Of a stretch of DNA of 64,000 nucleotides, positions 34,165 through 42,520 are shown one piece after another; the stretch's first letter is position 1; every line of letters begins with the position of its first letter. Below the pieces are notes generated by a model, which saw only the letters and a program-made list of their open reading frames with translations, ran no database searches and was not told the origin of the DNA. This DNA comes from Thermobifida alba (GTDB taxonomy: Bacteria > Actinomycetota > Actinomycetes > Streptosporangiales > Streptosporangiaceae): the NCBI RefSeq assembly GCF_023208015.1, contig NZ_CP051627.1, forward strand, positions 682,001 to 746,000, given 5' to 3'. A program made the translations under genes and the position numbers.

Positions 34165-34980
34165 ATGGTCGCTCCACCCGTCCCGTACACCGTCAACTGC
34201 TCGATCCTGCTGACGGACCTGCCCCTCCTCCAACGCCCCGCGGCGGCGAGGGCGGCGGGCTTCAGCGGCGTCGAGTTCTGGTGGCCCTTCCCCACCCCCA
34301 CCCCCGACCGGGCTGACGTCGACGCCTTCGTCACCGCCGTCACCACCGCCGGAGTCCAGCTCACCGGGCTGAACTTCGACGCGGGCGACATGCCGGGCGG
34401 CGACCGGGGGCTCGTCTCCCACCCCGACCGTTCCGCCGAACTGCGCGCCAACCTCGACGTGGTCACCGAGATCGGGGAGCGGACCGGCTGCCGGGCCTTC
34501 AACGCGCTCTACGGCAACCGCATCCCCGGAGCCGACCCCGCGGCCCAGGACGCCCTGGGGGCGGAGAACCTGCACCTGGCCGCCCGGGCGGTGGCCCGCA
34601 TCGGCGGCACCGTGCTGCTCGAACCGCTCTCCGGAGCCCCCGCCTATCCGCTGCGGACCTCCGCCGACGCCGTCGCCGTACTGGACCGGGTCGCCGCGGA
34701 GCACGGCTCGACCAACCTCGGGCTGCTCTGCGACGTCTACCATCTCTCCGTCAACGGCGCGGACGTCGCCGCCGAGATCGCCGCCCACCGCGACCGGATC
34801 GCCCACGTGCAGATCGCCGACGCCCCGGGCAGGGGCGCCCCCGGCACCGGCGGACTGCCCGTCGCCGACTGGATCGAGGACCTGCGCCGCGGCGGCTACA
34901 CCGGCCCGGTGGGGCTGGAGTACACGAGCGGGGACGCCGACCCGTTCGCCTGGCTGCCGCGCGCCGCACGCGCCGCCTGA
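34165..34980 (+). CDS. hyi: Hydroxypyruvate isomerase
   Basis: This 271-residue TIM-barrel enzyme interconverts hydroxypyruvate and tartronate semialdehyde. Family segments are YTVNCSILLTDLPLLQRPAA at the start, GFSGVEFWWPFP, FNALYGNRI, TVLLEPLSGAP (catalytic Glu), LLCDVYHLSVNG (metal-binding Asp/His), HVQIADAPGRGAPGTGGL, and the closing GLEYTSG. It stands 31 bp upstream of glxR, giving the classic pair of the glycerate pathway of glyoxylate metabolism, but glyoxylate carboligase is not next to them. ATG 34165 is preferred over GTG 34162. Expression is probably induced by glyoxylate or purine breakdown products. Confidence 0.92.
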   Translation: MVAPPVPYTVNCSILLTDLPLLQRPAAARAAGFSGVEFWWPFPTPTPDRADVDAFVTAVTTAGVQLTGLNFDAGDMPGGDRGLVSHPDRSAELRANLDVVTEIGERTGCRAFNALYGNRIPGADPAAQDALGAENLHLAARAVARIGGTVLLEPLSGAPAYPLRTSADAVAVLDRVAAEHGSTNLGLLCDVYHLSVNGADVAAEIAAHRDRIAHVQIADAPGRGAPGTGGLPVADWIEDLRRGGYTGPVGLEYTSGDADPFAWLPRAARAA

Positions 34981-35011
34981 ACCCGACCGAGTGGAGAGGA
35001 ACCACAGCGAC

Positions 35012-35890
35012 ATGGCCCGCATCGCCTTCATCGGACTGGGCATCATGGGCAGCCCCATGGCCGTCCACCTGCACAACGCCGGACACCGGGTCGTCGGCTA
35101 CAACCGCACCCCGGACAAGACCCGAGCGCTGGTCGAGGCCGGGGGAAGTGCTGCGGCGAGCGTCGCCGAGGCCGTCGCCGACGCCGACGTCGTCGCGCTC
35201 ATGGTCACCGACACCCCCGACGTCGTCGAGATCCTCACCGGCGAGGGCGGGGTCTTCGAGACCGCCAGGCCCGGCACCCTCGTCATCGACTTCTCCACCA
35301 TCCGTCCCGACGTCACCGCCGACCTCGCCGAACAGGCCCGCCGCAAGGGCTTCCGCATCATCGACGCCCCCGTCTCCGGCGGCGAGGCGGGCGCCCGCAA
35401 CGCCACGCTGTCCATCATGGTCGGCGGCACCGAGGAGGACTTCGCCGCCGCCCGGCCCGTGCTCGACGTCGTCGGCCGGACGGTCGTGCACGTCGGCCCC
35501 AACGGCTCCGGCCAGACCGTCAAGGCCGCCAACCAGCTCATCGTGGCCGGGCACCTCGCGGTGCTCGCCGAGGCCGTCGTCTTCCTGGAGGCCTACGGCG
35601 TGGACACCGCGGCCGCGATCGAGGTCCTCGGCGGAGGACTCGCGCACTCGGCGATCATGGAGCACAAGGCCCCCCAGATGCTGGACCGCTCCTTCGAACC
35701 GGGTTTCCGCCTCGACCTGCACCACAAGGACCTCGGCATCGTCACCTCCGCCGCCCGCGAGGCCGGCGTCGTCACCCCGGTCGCCGCACTGGCCGCCCAG
35801 CTCGTCGCCGCCGCCCGCGCGAGCGGCGACGGGAACCTCGACCACTCCGCGCTCTTCCGCACCGTCGCCCGCCTCTCCGGACGCGAGTGA
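35012..35890 (+). CDS. glxR: 2-hydroxy-3-oxopropionate (tartronate semialdehyde) reductase
   Basis: This 292-residue beta-hydroxyacid dehydrogenase has the NAD motif FIGLGIMGSPMAVHL and the substrate motif DAPVSGGEAGARNATLSIM. The catalytic Lys is in GSGQTVKAANQLIVAGH, followed by the helical C-terminal domain. The AANQLIVAGHLAVLAEA stretch is typical of GarR/GlxR rather than of 3-hydroxyisobutyrate dehydrogenase. It reduces tartronate semialdehyde, the product of the hyi reaction, to glycerate. ATG 35012 follows GGAGAGGA at a somewhat long distance; ATG/GTG 34991 would add seven residues. Confidence 0.93.
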   Translation: MARIAFIGLGIMGSPMAVHLHNAGHRVVGYNRTPDKTRALVEAGGSAAASVAEAVADADVVALMVTDTPDVVEILTGEGGVFETARPGTLVIDFSTIRPDVTADLAEQARRKGFRIIDAPVSGGEAGARNATLSIMVGGTEEDFAAARPVLDVVGRTVVHVGPNGSGQTVKAANQLIVAGHLAVLAEAVVFLEAYGVDTAAAIEVLGGGLAHSAIMEHKAPQMLDRSFEPGFRLDLHHKDLGIVTSAAREAGVVTPVAALAAQLVAAARASGDGNLDHSALFRTVARLSGRE

Positions 35891-36206
35891 CTCCGCCGGG
35901 AGGCAGCCGCTCCCGCGCAGAGCCGTGGGCGCCGCCGTCACCGCGTTGCGCAGCGCCGCACCCTCGGGGAACCGGCTCCGATCGGAAAACCCCGACCGGG
36001 GCCGGGACGGCGCCGTTCGCACGGGCGGCTCGACCGGAGCCGGCCTCCCGGCCAGAGGCACGGCGGAGTCGAGTCCCTGAACGCGCAGTCAAAGGCAGGC
36101 CTCCTCCGTCGGTACTCCACAACGCGGGACCGGTGCGGTGAGAGGGGGAGCAGGCACCGGAGCGCCGCAGCGGCGTCGGGAGTCCCGGGAGAACGGGCCG
36201 CCGGGG

Positions 36207-37772
36207 TCACGCGCTCCCGGCGCGGCTTTGCCGGTACTCCGCGGCTTCGGGCACCTCGGTGTACTCCAGCAGGTCTCCGGCGACCTCGGAGAGCAGCGTC
36301 CGCACCTCCGCCGGGGTGGCGTGGAAGAACTCACGCCGCTGGTTGACCCGGTTGACCCGACGGTCCGCCAACCGGCGGTGCAGTTCCGCCTCGACTCCGA
36401 CGGCGTCCTCGGAGAAGTGCAGGGCGTGCACGTCGAAGGTGAACGGGACCGAGGCGTCACCGAGTTCACGGACCCGGTCCATCGGGTCCAGCCGCCGGGT
36501 CATGCCGATCTTGACCACGCCTTCGCCGAAGGAACCGATGTTGGAGATCACGTACACGTATCCGGCCCGGGCGTTCGCGGCCCGGTCGTCGACGTTGTCG
36601 ATGGCCCGGGAGATCTCGTCCAGCCGGACCGCCAGACGGGAGGCTCCCTCGTCGTCCCCCTTGGCGCGCAGCGCCGCCAGGGCGTTCTCGTAGTGTTGAC
36701 GCTCCTTGTCCAGCCGCGCCCGCTCTCGTTCGAGCTCGGCCTGGGCCCGGCGTTCCTCCCGGAGGCGGGCCTTCTCCGCGCGCTCGCATTCCCTCTCCTC
36801 GGCGACCTTGGCGAGGTGGTCGGCGGTCAGTTCCAGTTCCTTCACACGGAGCGCGTGGTAGCGGGCCGAGATCCGGATGTCCATGGACCGTCCGAGCTTC
36901 TCGATCGTCGCGCGGGACTTCTCCAGCCGGTCCTTGGCCGCGGCGAGCCTGTACGGCTTCATTCCGCGCACCAGGTTGTCGGCTTCGTTGTTGTAGGCGC
37001 GCAACAGGAGGGTGGAGAACTCGCCCACCATCTTCCTGCCCTGTGCCAGCGAGCCGTTCATCGTGAACGAGGTCGTGGCCTCCACCGCGCCGCCGTTCTT
37101 GCGGGCCATCGCCCGGATCTGCTCTTTGAGGGAGGTGAGGGCGGTCTTGTGGGCGACCGAGTCGTCGAGCGGGTGGGTGTACTCGTAGACCCCCGCTTCC
37201 TGGAGGACCAGCAGGTCCTCGGTGAGGACCACCTGCTGCCGGAGTGCGGCGAGCCGCTCGGCGACCGCGTCGAGTTCGGCGGCGGCCTGTGCGAGCCGAG
37301 CCTCGTGCTCGGTCCGCATCCGCTGCCGTTCGGCCTCCCGGTTCGCGCGTTCGGCGGTGATCTCCTCCCGCAACCGCTGTTTGAGACGTTCCAGTTCGGG
37401 AACGTCGAGCGCTCCGAGCCGCTCCAGGGAGGCACGCAGTTCCGTGTTCTCCGCGGAGAGCCGGTTCACCTCGTGGGCGAGTTCCTTCGCCTTGCCGCGG
37501 ACCCCGAACAGGCCGATGGTGGTGTCGACCCGCTGGACCGTGGGGGACGCGGTGGCCGGGGAGCCGACCGGGGAGGTCGAGGGCTGCGGATGAGCGGAGC
37601 CCGGCGGGGCCGGGACGGCGGTGGCGGGGGAGGGCTGCGGGGAGCCGGCGGGGAGCCAGAACTGCCATCCCGGAGGCGGCGGCCCCCAGGAGGGATCAGG
37701 ACGCCAGCCCGGTGGAGGAGTCCACCCGTCGGGTGGAACGGGCCAGTTCGGGGGCGGGTTGTAACGGTAGAT
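36207..37772 (-). CDS. DUF4041 / T5orf172 (GIY-YIG-like) coiled-coil protein, apparent ATC start
   Basis: This is a protein of about 521 residues. The N terminus is a Pro/Trp-rich actinobacterial motif (YRYNPPPNWPVPPDGWTPP). Coiled coils with ELRASLERLGALDVPELERL lead into DUF4041 (about 190-330). A second long coiled coil (residues 335-390) follows, then the T5orf172/Mug113 GIY-YIG-like domain with AGYVYVISNIGSFGEGVVKIGMTRR (GYVYVI, VKIGMT). No ATG, GTG or TTG exists in frame upstream of GTG 37469, yet the protein clearly continues to ATC 37772, which has CCAGGAG five bases before it. DUF4041 proteins occur in phages and in defence-type contexts; function is unknown. Confidence 0.8.
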   Translation of the reverse strand: MYRYNPPPNWPVPPDGWTPPPGWRPDPSWGPPPPGWQFWLPAGSPQPSPATAVPAPPGSAHPQPSTSPVGSPATASPTVQRVDTTIGLFGVRGKAKELAHEVNRLSAENTELRASLERLGALDVPELERLKQRLREEITAERANREAERQRMRTEHEARLAQAAAELDAVAERLAALRQQVVLTEDLLVLQEAGVYEYTHPLDDSVAHKTALTSLKEQIRAMARKNGGAVEATTSFTMNGSLAQGRKMVGEFSTLLLRAYNNEADNLVRGMKPYRLAAAKDRLEKSRATIEKLGRSMDIRISARYHALRVKELELTADHLAKVAEERECERAEKARLREERRAQAELERERARLDKERQHYENALAALRAKGDDEGASRLAVRLDEISRAIDNVDDRAANARAGYVYVISNIGSFGEGVVKIGMTRRLDPMDRVRELGDASVPFTFDVHALHFSEDAVGVEAELHRRLADRRVNRVNQRREFFHATPAEVRTLLSEVAGDLLEYTEVPEAAEYRQSRAGSA

Positions 37773-38110
37773 GACGACTCCTGGAGCAGGGAGGGACCCG
37801 GTGGGCTGCGCGGGGGGCGAAGTCCCCCGCGCGAGGTTTCTCGGACGGACGCCTCCTCGTCGTGGGGCGGTCGCGTCGTTCGGTAACTTATGCGCTGGTC
37901 GCTCCGGTCCAGGGGTTTCTCCCGGAATTCATCGATATTGGGGAATTCCTCCGCAGGGATGCGGCGGTCCTCGTCGAGCAGATCCCCGGTCGGTGCGGGG
38001 GCCGGTACCGCCGGACGGGGCCGCCCACCCGACCGGATCGGGCACCGAAGGTCGGGTGCGGCGGGGGCGCCCCTTCCTAACGTGGGTGCCGTACGGGAAG
38101 GAGACCCGGG
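37773..38110. other. Divergent spacer of about 340 bp
   Basis: It separates the DUF4041 gene from the AraC/GyrI gene and must contain both promoters. A lower-GC island lies near 37880-37960. GAAGGAGA precedes ATG 38111. I see no clear operator. Confidence 0.4.
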
Positions 38111-38986
38111 ATGCTGGACCGGCTCAACCAGGTCATGGAGCACATCGAGCGCAACCTCGACCAGCGGATCGACGGGGCCGAGCTGGCGCGGATCGCCGCC
38201 ACCTCCGAGTACCACCTGCGGCGGCTGTTCTCCGCGCTGGCGGGGATGCCGTTGTCGGAGTACGTCCGGCGCAGGCGGCTCACCGTCGCCGGGGCCGAGG
38301 TGCTCGCGGGGAAGCACACCCTGCTCGACATCGCGGTGCGCTACGGCTACGGCTCGGGTGAGGCGTTCGCGAGGGCGTTCCGCGCCATGCACGGCGTGGG
38401 CCCCGGCGAGGCCCGCCGCACCGGCGCGGAGCTGCGCTCCCAGCCCCGGATGTCCTTCCGCCTCGTCGTCGAAGGGAGCGGTGACATGCGGTACCGGATC
38501 GTGGAGAAGGACGCCTTCCGCGTCGTCGGGAAGAGGGCCCGGGTGCCCCTGGTGTACGAGGGGCAGAACCCGGCGATCGTCGAGTTCGTGCGGGGCATCG
38601 GCACCGCGACGCTGCGGCGCCTGGCGGAGCTGTCCGACCAGGAGCCGCGCGGGATCGTCGCGGCCGTCCACAACTTCGCCGGCCACCGGGTGGACGCGCC
38701 GGAGGGCACCGAGCTGGACTACTACCACGGTGTGGTGACCGGCGCGGAGGCGCCCGAGGACATGGAGGTCCTGCCGGTCGCGGCAGGCACATGGGCGGTG
38801 TTCGAGGCCTCCGGCGAGGCGCCGCACGCCATCCAGTACCTGTGGCGGGACGTGTTCACCCAGTGGTTCCCGTCCAACCCGTACCGGAGCGTGCCGGGCC
38901 CGGAGATCCTGCGCACCGTCCTGTCGCAGGACGGTGCGCACGCCGAGGCCCAGCTGTGGATCCCGGTGGAGCGGACCGCGGACTGA
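38111..38986 (+). CDS. AraC-family regulator with GyrI-like effector domain
   Basis: This 291-residue regulator of the Rob/SoxS-plus-GyrI type has two HTH motifs in residues 1-105: DGAELARIAATSEYHLRRLF and LLDIAVRYGYGSGEAFARAF. After a short linker, a GyrI-like small-molecule-binding domain occupies residues 125-285, with MRYRIVEKDAFRVVGKRARV, YYHGVVTGAE and the closing AQLWIPVE. Such proteins bind amphipathic or cationic drugs and activate efflux or modification genes, though nothing adjacent looks like a target. ATG 38111 has GAAGGAGA upstream. Confidence 0.92.
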   Translation: MLDRLNQVMEHIERNLDQRIDGAELARIAATSEYHLRRLFSALAGMPLSEYVRRRRLTVAGAEVLAGKHTLLDIAVRYGYGSGEAFARAFRAMHGVGPGEARRTGAELRSQPRMSFRLVVEGSGDMRYRIVEKDAFRVVGKRARVPLVYEGQNPAIVEFVRGIGTATLRRLAELSDQEPRGIVAAVHNFAGHRVDAPEGTELDYYHGVVTGAEAPEDMEVLPVAAGTWAVFEASGEAPHAIQYLWRDVFTQWFPSNPYRSVPGPEILRTVLSQDGAHAEAQLWIPVERTAD

Positions 38987-39153
38987 CGGTGCGGTGTGCG
39001 CCGTCGCGGTCCCGTCGCGGGACCGCGACGGCGGAAGGCGGCAGTGTGCGGGCGGCAGCCGGTGGGAAGACCACGGCGGCCGTGGGCGTTGATCTGGAAG
39101 CTTGACCCGTTATGGTCGGGTTTGTTCCCCAGATCAGGTAGGTGAGGACCCCC

Positions 39154-39303
39154 ATGGACACGCCGCACCCCGCGGAGGCGCCGCCCTCCGCACAGCCGGA
39201 CCCGCAGCACGGCGCCGAGGCCGCCCCGCTCACGGCAGCGCCCGGACTGGTCGTGCTCGGCGACTCCGACGCCCCCGCGTGCACCGACGGGGTGTGCCGG
39301 TGA
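39154..39303 (+). CDS. 49-residue microprotein with C-terminal CTDGVC motif
   Basis: The peptide has a Pro/Ala-rich N-terminal half and an ordered-looking end, APGLVVLGDSDAPACTDGVC followed by Arg. The two Cys are separated by four residues, so a disulphide or metal ligand is possible. ATG 39154 has AGGTGAGG upstream. Its stop overlaps the start of the DsbA/FrnE-type gene by four bases (GTGA), which strongly suggests translational coupling. I recall similar short proteins next to thiol-oxidoreductase genes in other actinomycetes, but cannot verify it here. It may be a substrate, a cofactor or only a leader peptide. Confidence 0.65.
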   Translation: MDTPHPAEAPPSAQPDPQHGAEAAPLTAAPGLVVLGDSDAPACTDGVCR

Positions 39304-39971
39304 ACGCCCCGGACCGGACCGTGACGGTCGAGGTCTGGTCGGACATCGTCTGCCCGTGGTGCTACATCGGCAAGCGCCGCCTGGAGAGCGCCCTGGAGCA
39401 GTTCGAGCACGCCGCCGAGGTCGAGGTGGTCTGGCGCAGCTTCCAGCTCGACCCGACCTTTCCCGTGGGAGTCCGCCAGCCGGTGCCCGAGATGCTGGCG
39501 GAGAAGATCGGCGGCTCGGTCGAGCAGGCCCGCCGGATGAACGCGGAGATCACCGAACTGGCCGCGCAGGAGGGCCTGGCCTACGACCTCGACCGCGCCA
39601 CGATGGTCAACACGGTCGACGCCCACCGCCTGACCCACCTGGCCCGGGCGCACGGCCTGGGGGACGCGGCCCACGAGCGGCTGCTGCGCGCCCAGCTCGT
39701 CGAGGCGCAGGTCCTCGACGACGTCGACACCCTGGTCCGGCTGGGGGTGGAGATCGGACTGCCCGAGCAGGAGACCCGCCGGGTCGTCCTGGGCAACGAC
39801 TACGTCCGGGACGTCCGGGCCGACCTCGCCGAGGCGCGTGCGCTGGGCGTCAGCGGGGTGCCGTTTTTCGTGCTCAACCGCGCCTTCGCGGTCTCCGGGG
39901 CCCAGCCCGTGGGGACGTTCCTGTCGGCGCTGCGCGCCGCCCACGAGCACGCGCGCGAGTCCGCGGCCTGA
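39300..39971 (+). CDS. DsbA-family (FrnE-like) thiol oxidoreductase
   Basis: This 223-residue cytoplasmic thioredoxin-fold protein starts TVTVEVWSDIVCPWCYIGKR, with the redox motif CPWC, and has the cis-Pro loop SGVPFFVLNRAFAVSGAQP. The all-helical insertion between contains MVNTVDAHRLTHLARAHGLG. The group includes FrnE, first named in polyketide biosynthesis, and 2-hydroxychromene-2-carboxylate-isomerase relatives. It lacks a signal peptide, so it acts on cytosolic thiols or as an isomerase. GTG 39300 overlaps the stop of the preceding microprotein by four bases. Confidence 0.92.
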   Translation: MNAPDRTVTVEVWSDIVCPWCYIGKRRLESALEQFEHAAEVEVVWRSFQLDPTFPVGVRQPVPEMLAEKIGGSVEQARRMNAEITELAAQEGLAYDLDRATMVNTVDAHRLTHLARAHGLGDAAHERLLRAQLVEAQVLDDVDTLVRLGVEIGLPEQETRRVVLGNDYVRDVRADLAEARALGVSGVPFFVLNRAFAVSGAQPVGTFLSALRAAHEHARESAA

Positions 39972-40078
39972 ACTCCGGCCGCCGCGCGTGCCGGGAAGGA
40001 CGCCGTGGCGGAGGACGCGGCGGCCCCGCCGGTGTGGCTTCCGGCGGGGCCCGTGACGTGTCGGTCCGAACGGGTGGA

Positions 40079-40747
40079 TCAGACGAAGTTCACGTCACTG
40101 CACAGGTAGTAGGTCTGGTCCATGTGCGAGGCCTTCCAGATGGTGAAGACCACGTGGCGGCCGCTGCGGTTGGGCGCGTTGACCGTGAACTGGATGTTCT
40201 GGCTGGGCGCGTAGCTGCCGGTCCGGTGGACCAGGTCCAGGCTGCCCCAGGTCAGCGGCTGGGTGGTCGGGTCGAAGCCCTGCTTGGTGACGTAGACCTC
40301 GAAGTAGTCCGCACCGTGGCTGGCCTGGTCGTACAGGTGGATCGTGAAGGTGTTGTTGATGTCGGTGGTCTTCCACGGGCCCACGGCGTCCATGGAGCGG
40401 TAGCGGCCGCCCTCGGCCAGACCGCCGCTGCACAGCTGCCCGTCGGGCAGCGCGGCCCGGTGGTTGCCGCCCACGTTGTCGCGGTACAGGCCGTTCCAGT
40501 TCCACATGGCGTTGGGGTTGTCCTGCCAGGCCTGCCAGCACATGGGGTCTTCGTGCTGCATGTTGGGGTTGAGGTGGTCGTTGCCCCACCGCAGCCAGCA
40601 GCCGTAGTTGCGCGTCGCCGGGTTGATGACCGACCCGTGGGCGGCCGCGGGGGCGGTCCACTGGGTCAGGCCCAGCAGGGCCGCGAACAGCACGGCCAGA
40701 GCGCGCACGGTCCACCGGGAGGTCCCGGCGTGAACATGACGATGCAT
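40079..40747 (-). CDS. Secreted AA10 lytic polysaccharide monooxygenase
   Basis: This 222-residue single-domain LPMO has a Sec signal peptide (residues 1-36, ending TAPAAA). Cleavage exposes His37, which with His96 (GGNHRAALPD) forms the copper histidine brace. The mature start HGSVINPATRNYGCWLRWG and the end MDQTYYLCSDVNFV resemble T. fusca E7 very closely from memory. It oxidatively cleaves chitin and cellulose, boosting hydrolases. Four Cys are positioned for disulphides. ATG 40747 gives the expected signal peptide. A CelR-type operator lies 37 bp upstream, so cellobiose induction is expected. Confidence 0.96.
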   Translation of the reverse strand: MHRHVHAGTSRWTVRALAVLFAALLGLTQWTAPAAAHGSVINPATRNYGCWLRWGNDHLNPNMQHEDPMCWQAWQDNPNAMWNWNGLYRDNVGGNHRAALPDGQLCSGGLAEGGRYRSMDAVGPWKTTDINNTFTIHLYDQASHGADYFEVYVTKQGFDPTTQPLTWGSLDLVHRTGSYAPSQNIQFTVNAPNRSGRHVVFTIWKASHMDQTYYLCSDVNFV

Positions 40748-41089
40748 TGTCTGATCTCCAAATTCCGGATGTGGGGGTTCCGGGCGTGGGAGCGTTCCCA
40801 CGCTAAGGGCATGTTACCCAGAGATATTGATCAAAAACAGACAGTGACCAAAATAAGGGGATCTGTCCTGGTCAATCCGTTGTTCCACCTGTTCGCTGTG
40901 TAGTGATAAAAGGAAAAAATATGTACAAAACGCCCTGGTGTTCGCGGGAAAGTCGACGGAGTGTATGGGAAGGCGGGGCGGGGCCGCGCGAGCGCCCCGA
41001 CGCTGCTGGCGCGGACCGGTCCGCGCCGCACGGCCGAACGTAGGCTGGAGGGGGAGTCGTCCGCCCGGCCCGGAGGGAGAGGGGAAGCC
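40748..41089. other. Divergent promoter region of about 340 bp
   Basis: It contains the CelR-type operator, followed by an AT-rich stretch (40800-40940) that must include the LPMO promoter. The other end supplies the promoter and the GAGGGGAAG ribosome-binding site of the DUF1992 gene. No gene is supported. Confidence 0.6.
40784..40803. promoter_or_regulatory. CelR-type operator
   Basis: The core TGGGAGCGTTCCCA spans 40787-40800 and extends to a 20-bp inverted repeat GCG...CGC with one mismatch at the centre. The known T. fusca CelR (LacI family) site is TGGGAGCGCTCCCA, one base different. Repression of the LPMO gene released by cellobiose is the expected mode. Confidence 0.92.
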
Positions 41090-41500
41090 GTGACCGAGCG
41101 CAGGCCGTCCGGAGAGCCGTTCGAGTCGTGGGTGGACCGGCAGATCCGCGAGGCGGTCGAACGGGGCGAGTTCGACGACCTGCCCGGCCTGGGCAAGCCG
41201 ATCCCCGACATCGACCGGCCCTACGACGAGATGTGGTGGGTCAGGCGGAAGCTGGAGCGGGAGGGCGTCTCCGCACTGCCGCCCGCGCTCGCCCTGCGCA
41301 AGGAGGCCGAGCGGGCGATGGCCGAGGCGATGCGGGCGCGCTCCGAGACCGAGGTGCGCCGCATCGTGGCGGACCTCAACGGCCAGATCCGCGCGCTGAT
41401 GCTGCGCCCGATCCCCGGGCCCCCGCTCACCCTCGTGCCCTACGACGCGGACGAGGTCGTCCGCCGGTGGCGGGAGAAGCGGGAGGACGGACGGCGCTGA
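41090..41500 (+). CDS. DUF1992 (DnaJ-homologue subfamily) protein
   Basis: This 136-residue protein has the family signature SWVDRQIREAVERGEFDDLPGLGKPIPD near the N terminus. A positively charged helix (MWWVRRKLEREGVSALPPAL) and a C-terminal helical segment with EVRRIVADLNGQIRALML follow. DUF1992 proteins are small helical proteins of unknown function, related to a vertebrate DnaJ-C28 domain. GTG 41090 has GAGGGGAAG upstream; the frame extends further without similarity. It is divergent from the LPMO gene and faces the hydrolase gene tail to tail. Confidence 0.9.
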   Translation: MTERRPSGEPFESWVDRQIREAVERGEFDDLPGLGKPIPDIDRPYDEMWWVRRKLEREGVSALPPALALRKEAERAMAEAMRARSETEVRRIVADLNGQIRALMLRPIPGPPLTLVPYDADEVVRRWREKREDGRR

Positions 41501-41582
41501 ACGGCCGGCGGGCGGGACGCGGCCCCGGAGGGAGCGGCCCCGCCCGGCGGACCGGGCGGCCGGAAGCGGCCCGAAGGGCCGG

Positions 41583-42500
41583 TCACCTGCCGCTGACGGG
41601 TTCGCCCGGGGTCCTGGGGCGGGGTGCGGCCGCCTCCTCCGACCCCAGACGGCGTTCGATGAGGTCGAGCGCCTGCTTCAGGTAGCCGGCGAACCTCGGG
41701 TAGTTCTCGCTCATCGGGAAGTGCCCGATCTCCGTCATCTCGATGAACTCGGCCCCCGGGATCTGCTCGGCGGTGCGCCGGCCGGCCTCGGGCGGAGTCA
41801 GGTAGTCGTACTCGCCGGTCAGCATGACCACCGGGCAGCGCGAGGTGTCGATCTCCCCGCAGCGGCCCCGCAGGTCGTGGTCGACCGAGTAGAAGTACAG
41901 GTCGCCGCGGAACGCCTCGGAGCCCTGCGAGTAGTAGAACCACGTGCGCCAGCGGTCGTGCTCCGGCGACTGGGGCGCCATCAGGTCCCACACGCCGCTC
42001 GCGCACACCTGTGCGGCGTTGGCGTGCGGGTGCTGCCACCAGTCGAGGAAGAAGCCGGGCGAGTAGTCGGCCGCCTCCACCGGGATGACCGCCTTGAACC
42101 GGTCGGGGTGGCGCAGCGCCAGTTGCAGGGCGACGTTGCCGCCGAAGGAGGAGCCCATGAAGATCGGGTCCTCCAGGCCGAGGGCGTCGCAGAAGGCCAC
42201 GACGAACGCGACGTAGTGGTCGGCGGTGAGCCGGTACTCCTCCTTCCACCACTCCGCGTTCATCGGCGGGTCGGACTTGCCGTGCCGGGCCAGGTCGTAG
42301 GCGATCACCCGGTGGTTCTCGGTGATCTCCGGGTCCTCCAGCAGCCCCATCCACTGGTGGTTGTGGCAGCCGGCGGTGTGCTGGCAGACCAGCGGCTGGC
42401 CGCTGCCGTTCTCCAGGTAGAAGACGCGGTACTGCGTCCCCTCGACCTCGATGGTGACGTAGTGGCCGGTCACCGGGGAGACTTGTATCGGTGTGGTCAT
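41583..42500 (-). CDS. Alpha/beta hydrolase
   Basis: This 305-residue hydrolase has the nucleophile elbow FMGSSFGGNVALQLA (catalytic Ser), the acid in VVMLTGEYDYLTPPE and the His in MTEIGHFPMSENYP. The oxyanion-hole region is CQHTAGCHNHQW, with an unusual His/Cys-rich composition. The fold suits esters, lactones, or C-C bond cleavage in ring-degradation products. The SCP2-like gene lies 20 bp upstream on the same strand, so they form an operon. ATG 42500 has AAAGGACAC upstream. The pair recalls lipid or steroid-like catabolic accessory genes, but the substrate is unknown. Confidence 0.9.
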   Translation of the reverse strand: MTTPIQVSPVTGHYVTIEVEGTQYRVFYLENGSGQPLVCQHTAGCHNHQWMGLLEDPEITENHRVIAYDLARHGKSDPPMNAEWWKEEYRLTADHYVAFVVAFCDALGLEDPIFMGSSFGGNVALQLALRHPDRFKAVIPVEAADYSPGFFLDWWQHPHANAAQVCASGVWDLMAPQSPEHDRWRTWFYYSQGSEAFRGDLYFYSVDHDLRGRCGEIDTSRCPVVMLTGEYDYLTPPEAGRRTAEQIPGAEFIEMTEIGHFPMSENYPRFAGYLKQALDLIERRLGSEEAAAPRPRTPGEPVSGR

Positions 42501-42520
42501 CGGGAGTGTCCTTTCCGGGG

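Noticed and set aside
31858-35076. Very long minus-strand frame of 1072 codons
   Set aside because: It is antisense to the CNNM, stress-protein and hyi genes, and its composition is repetitive Gly/Arg/Ala.
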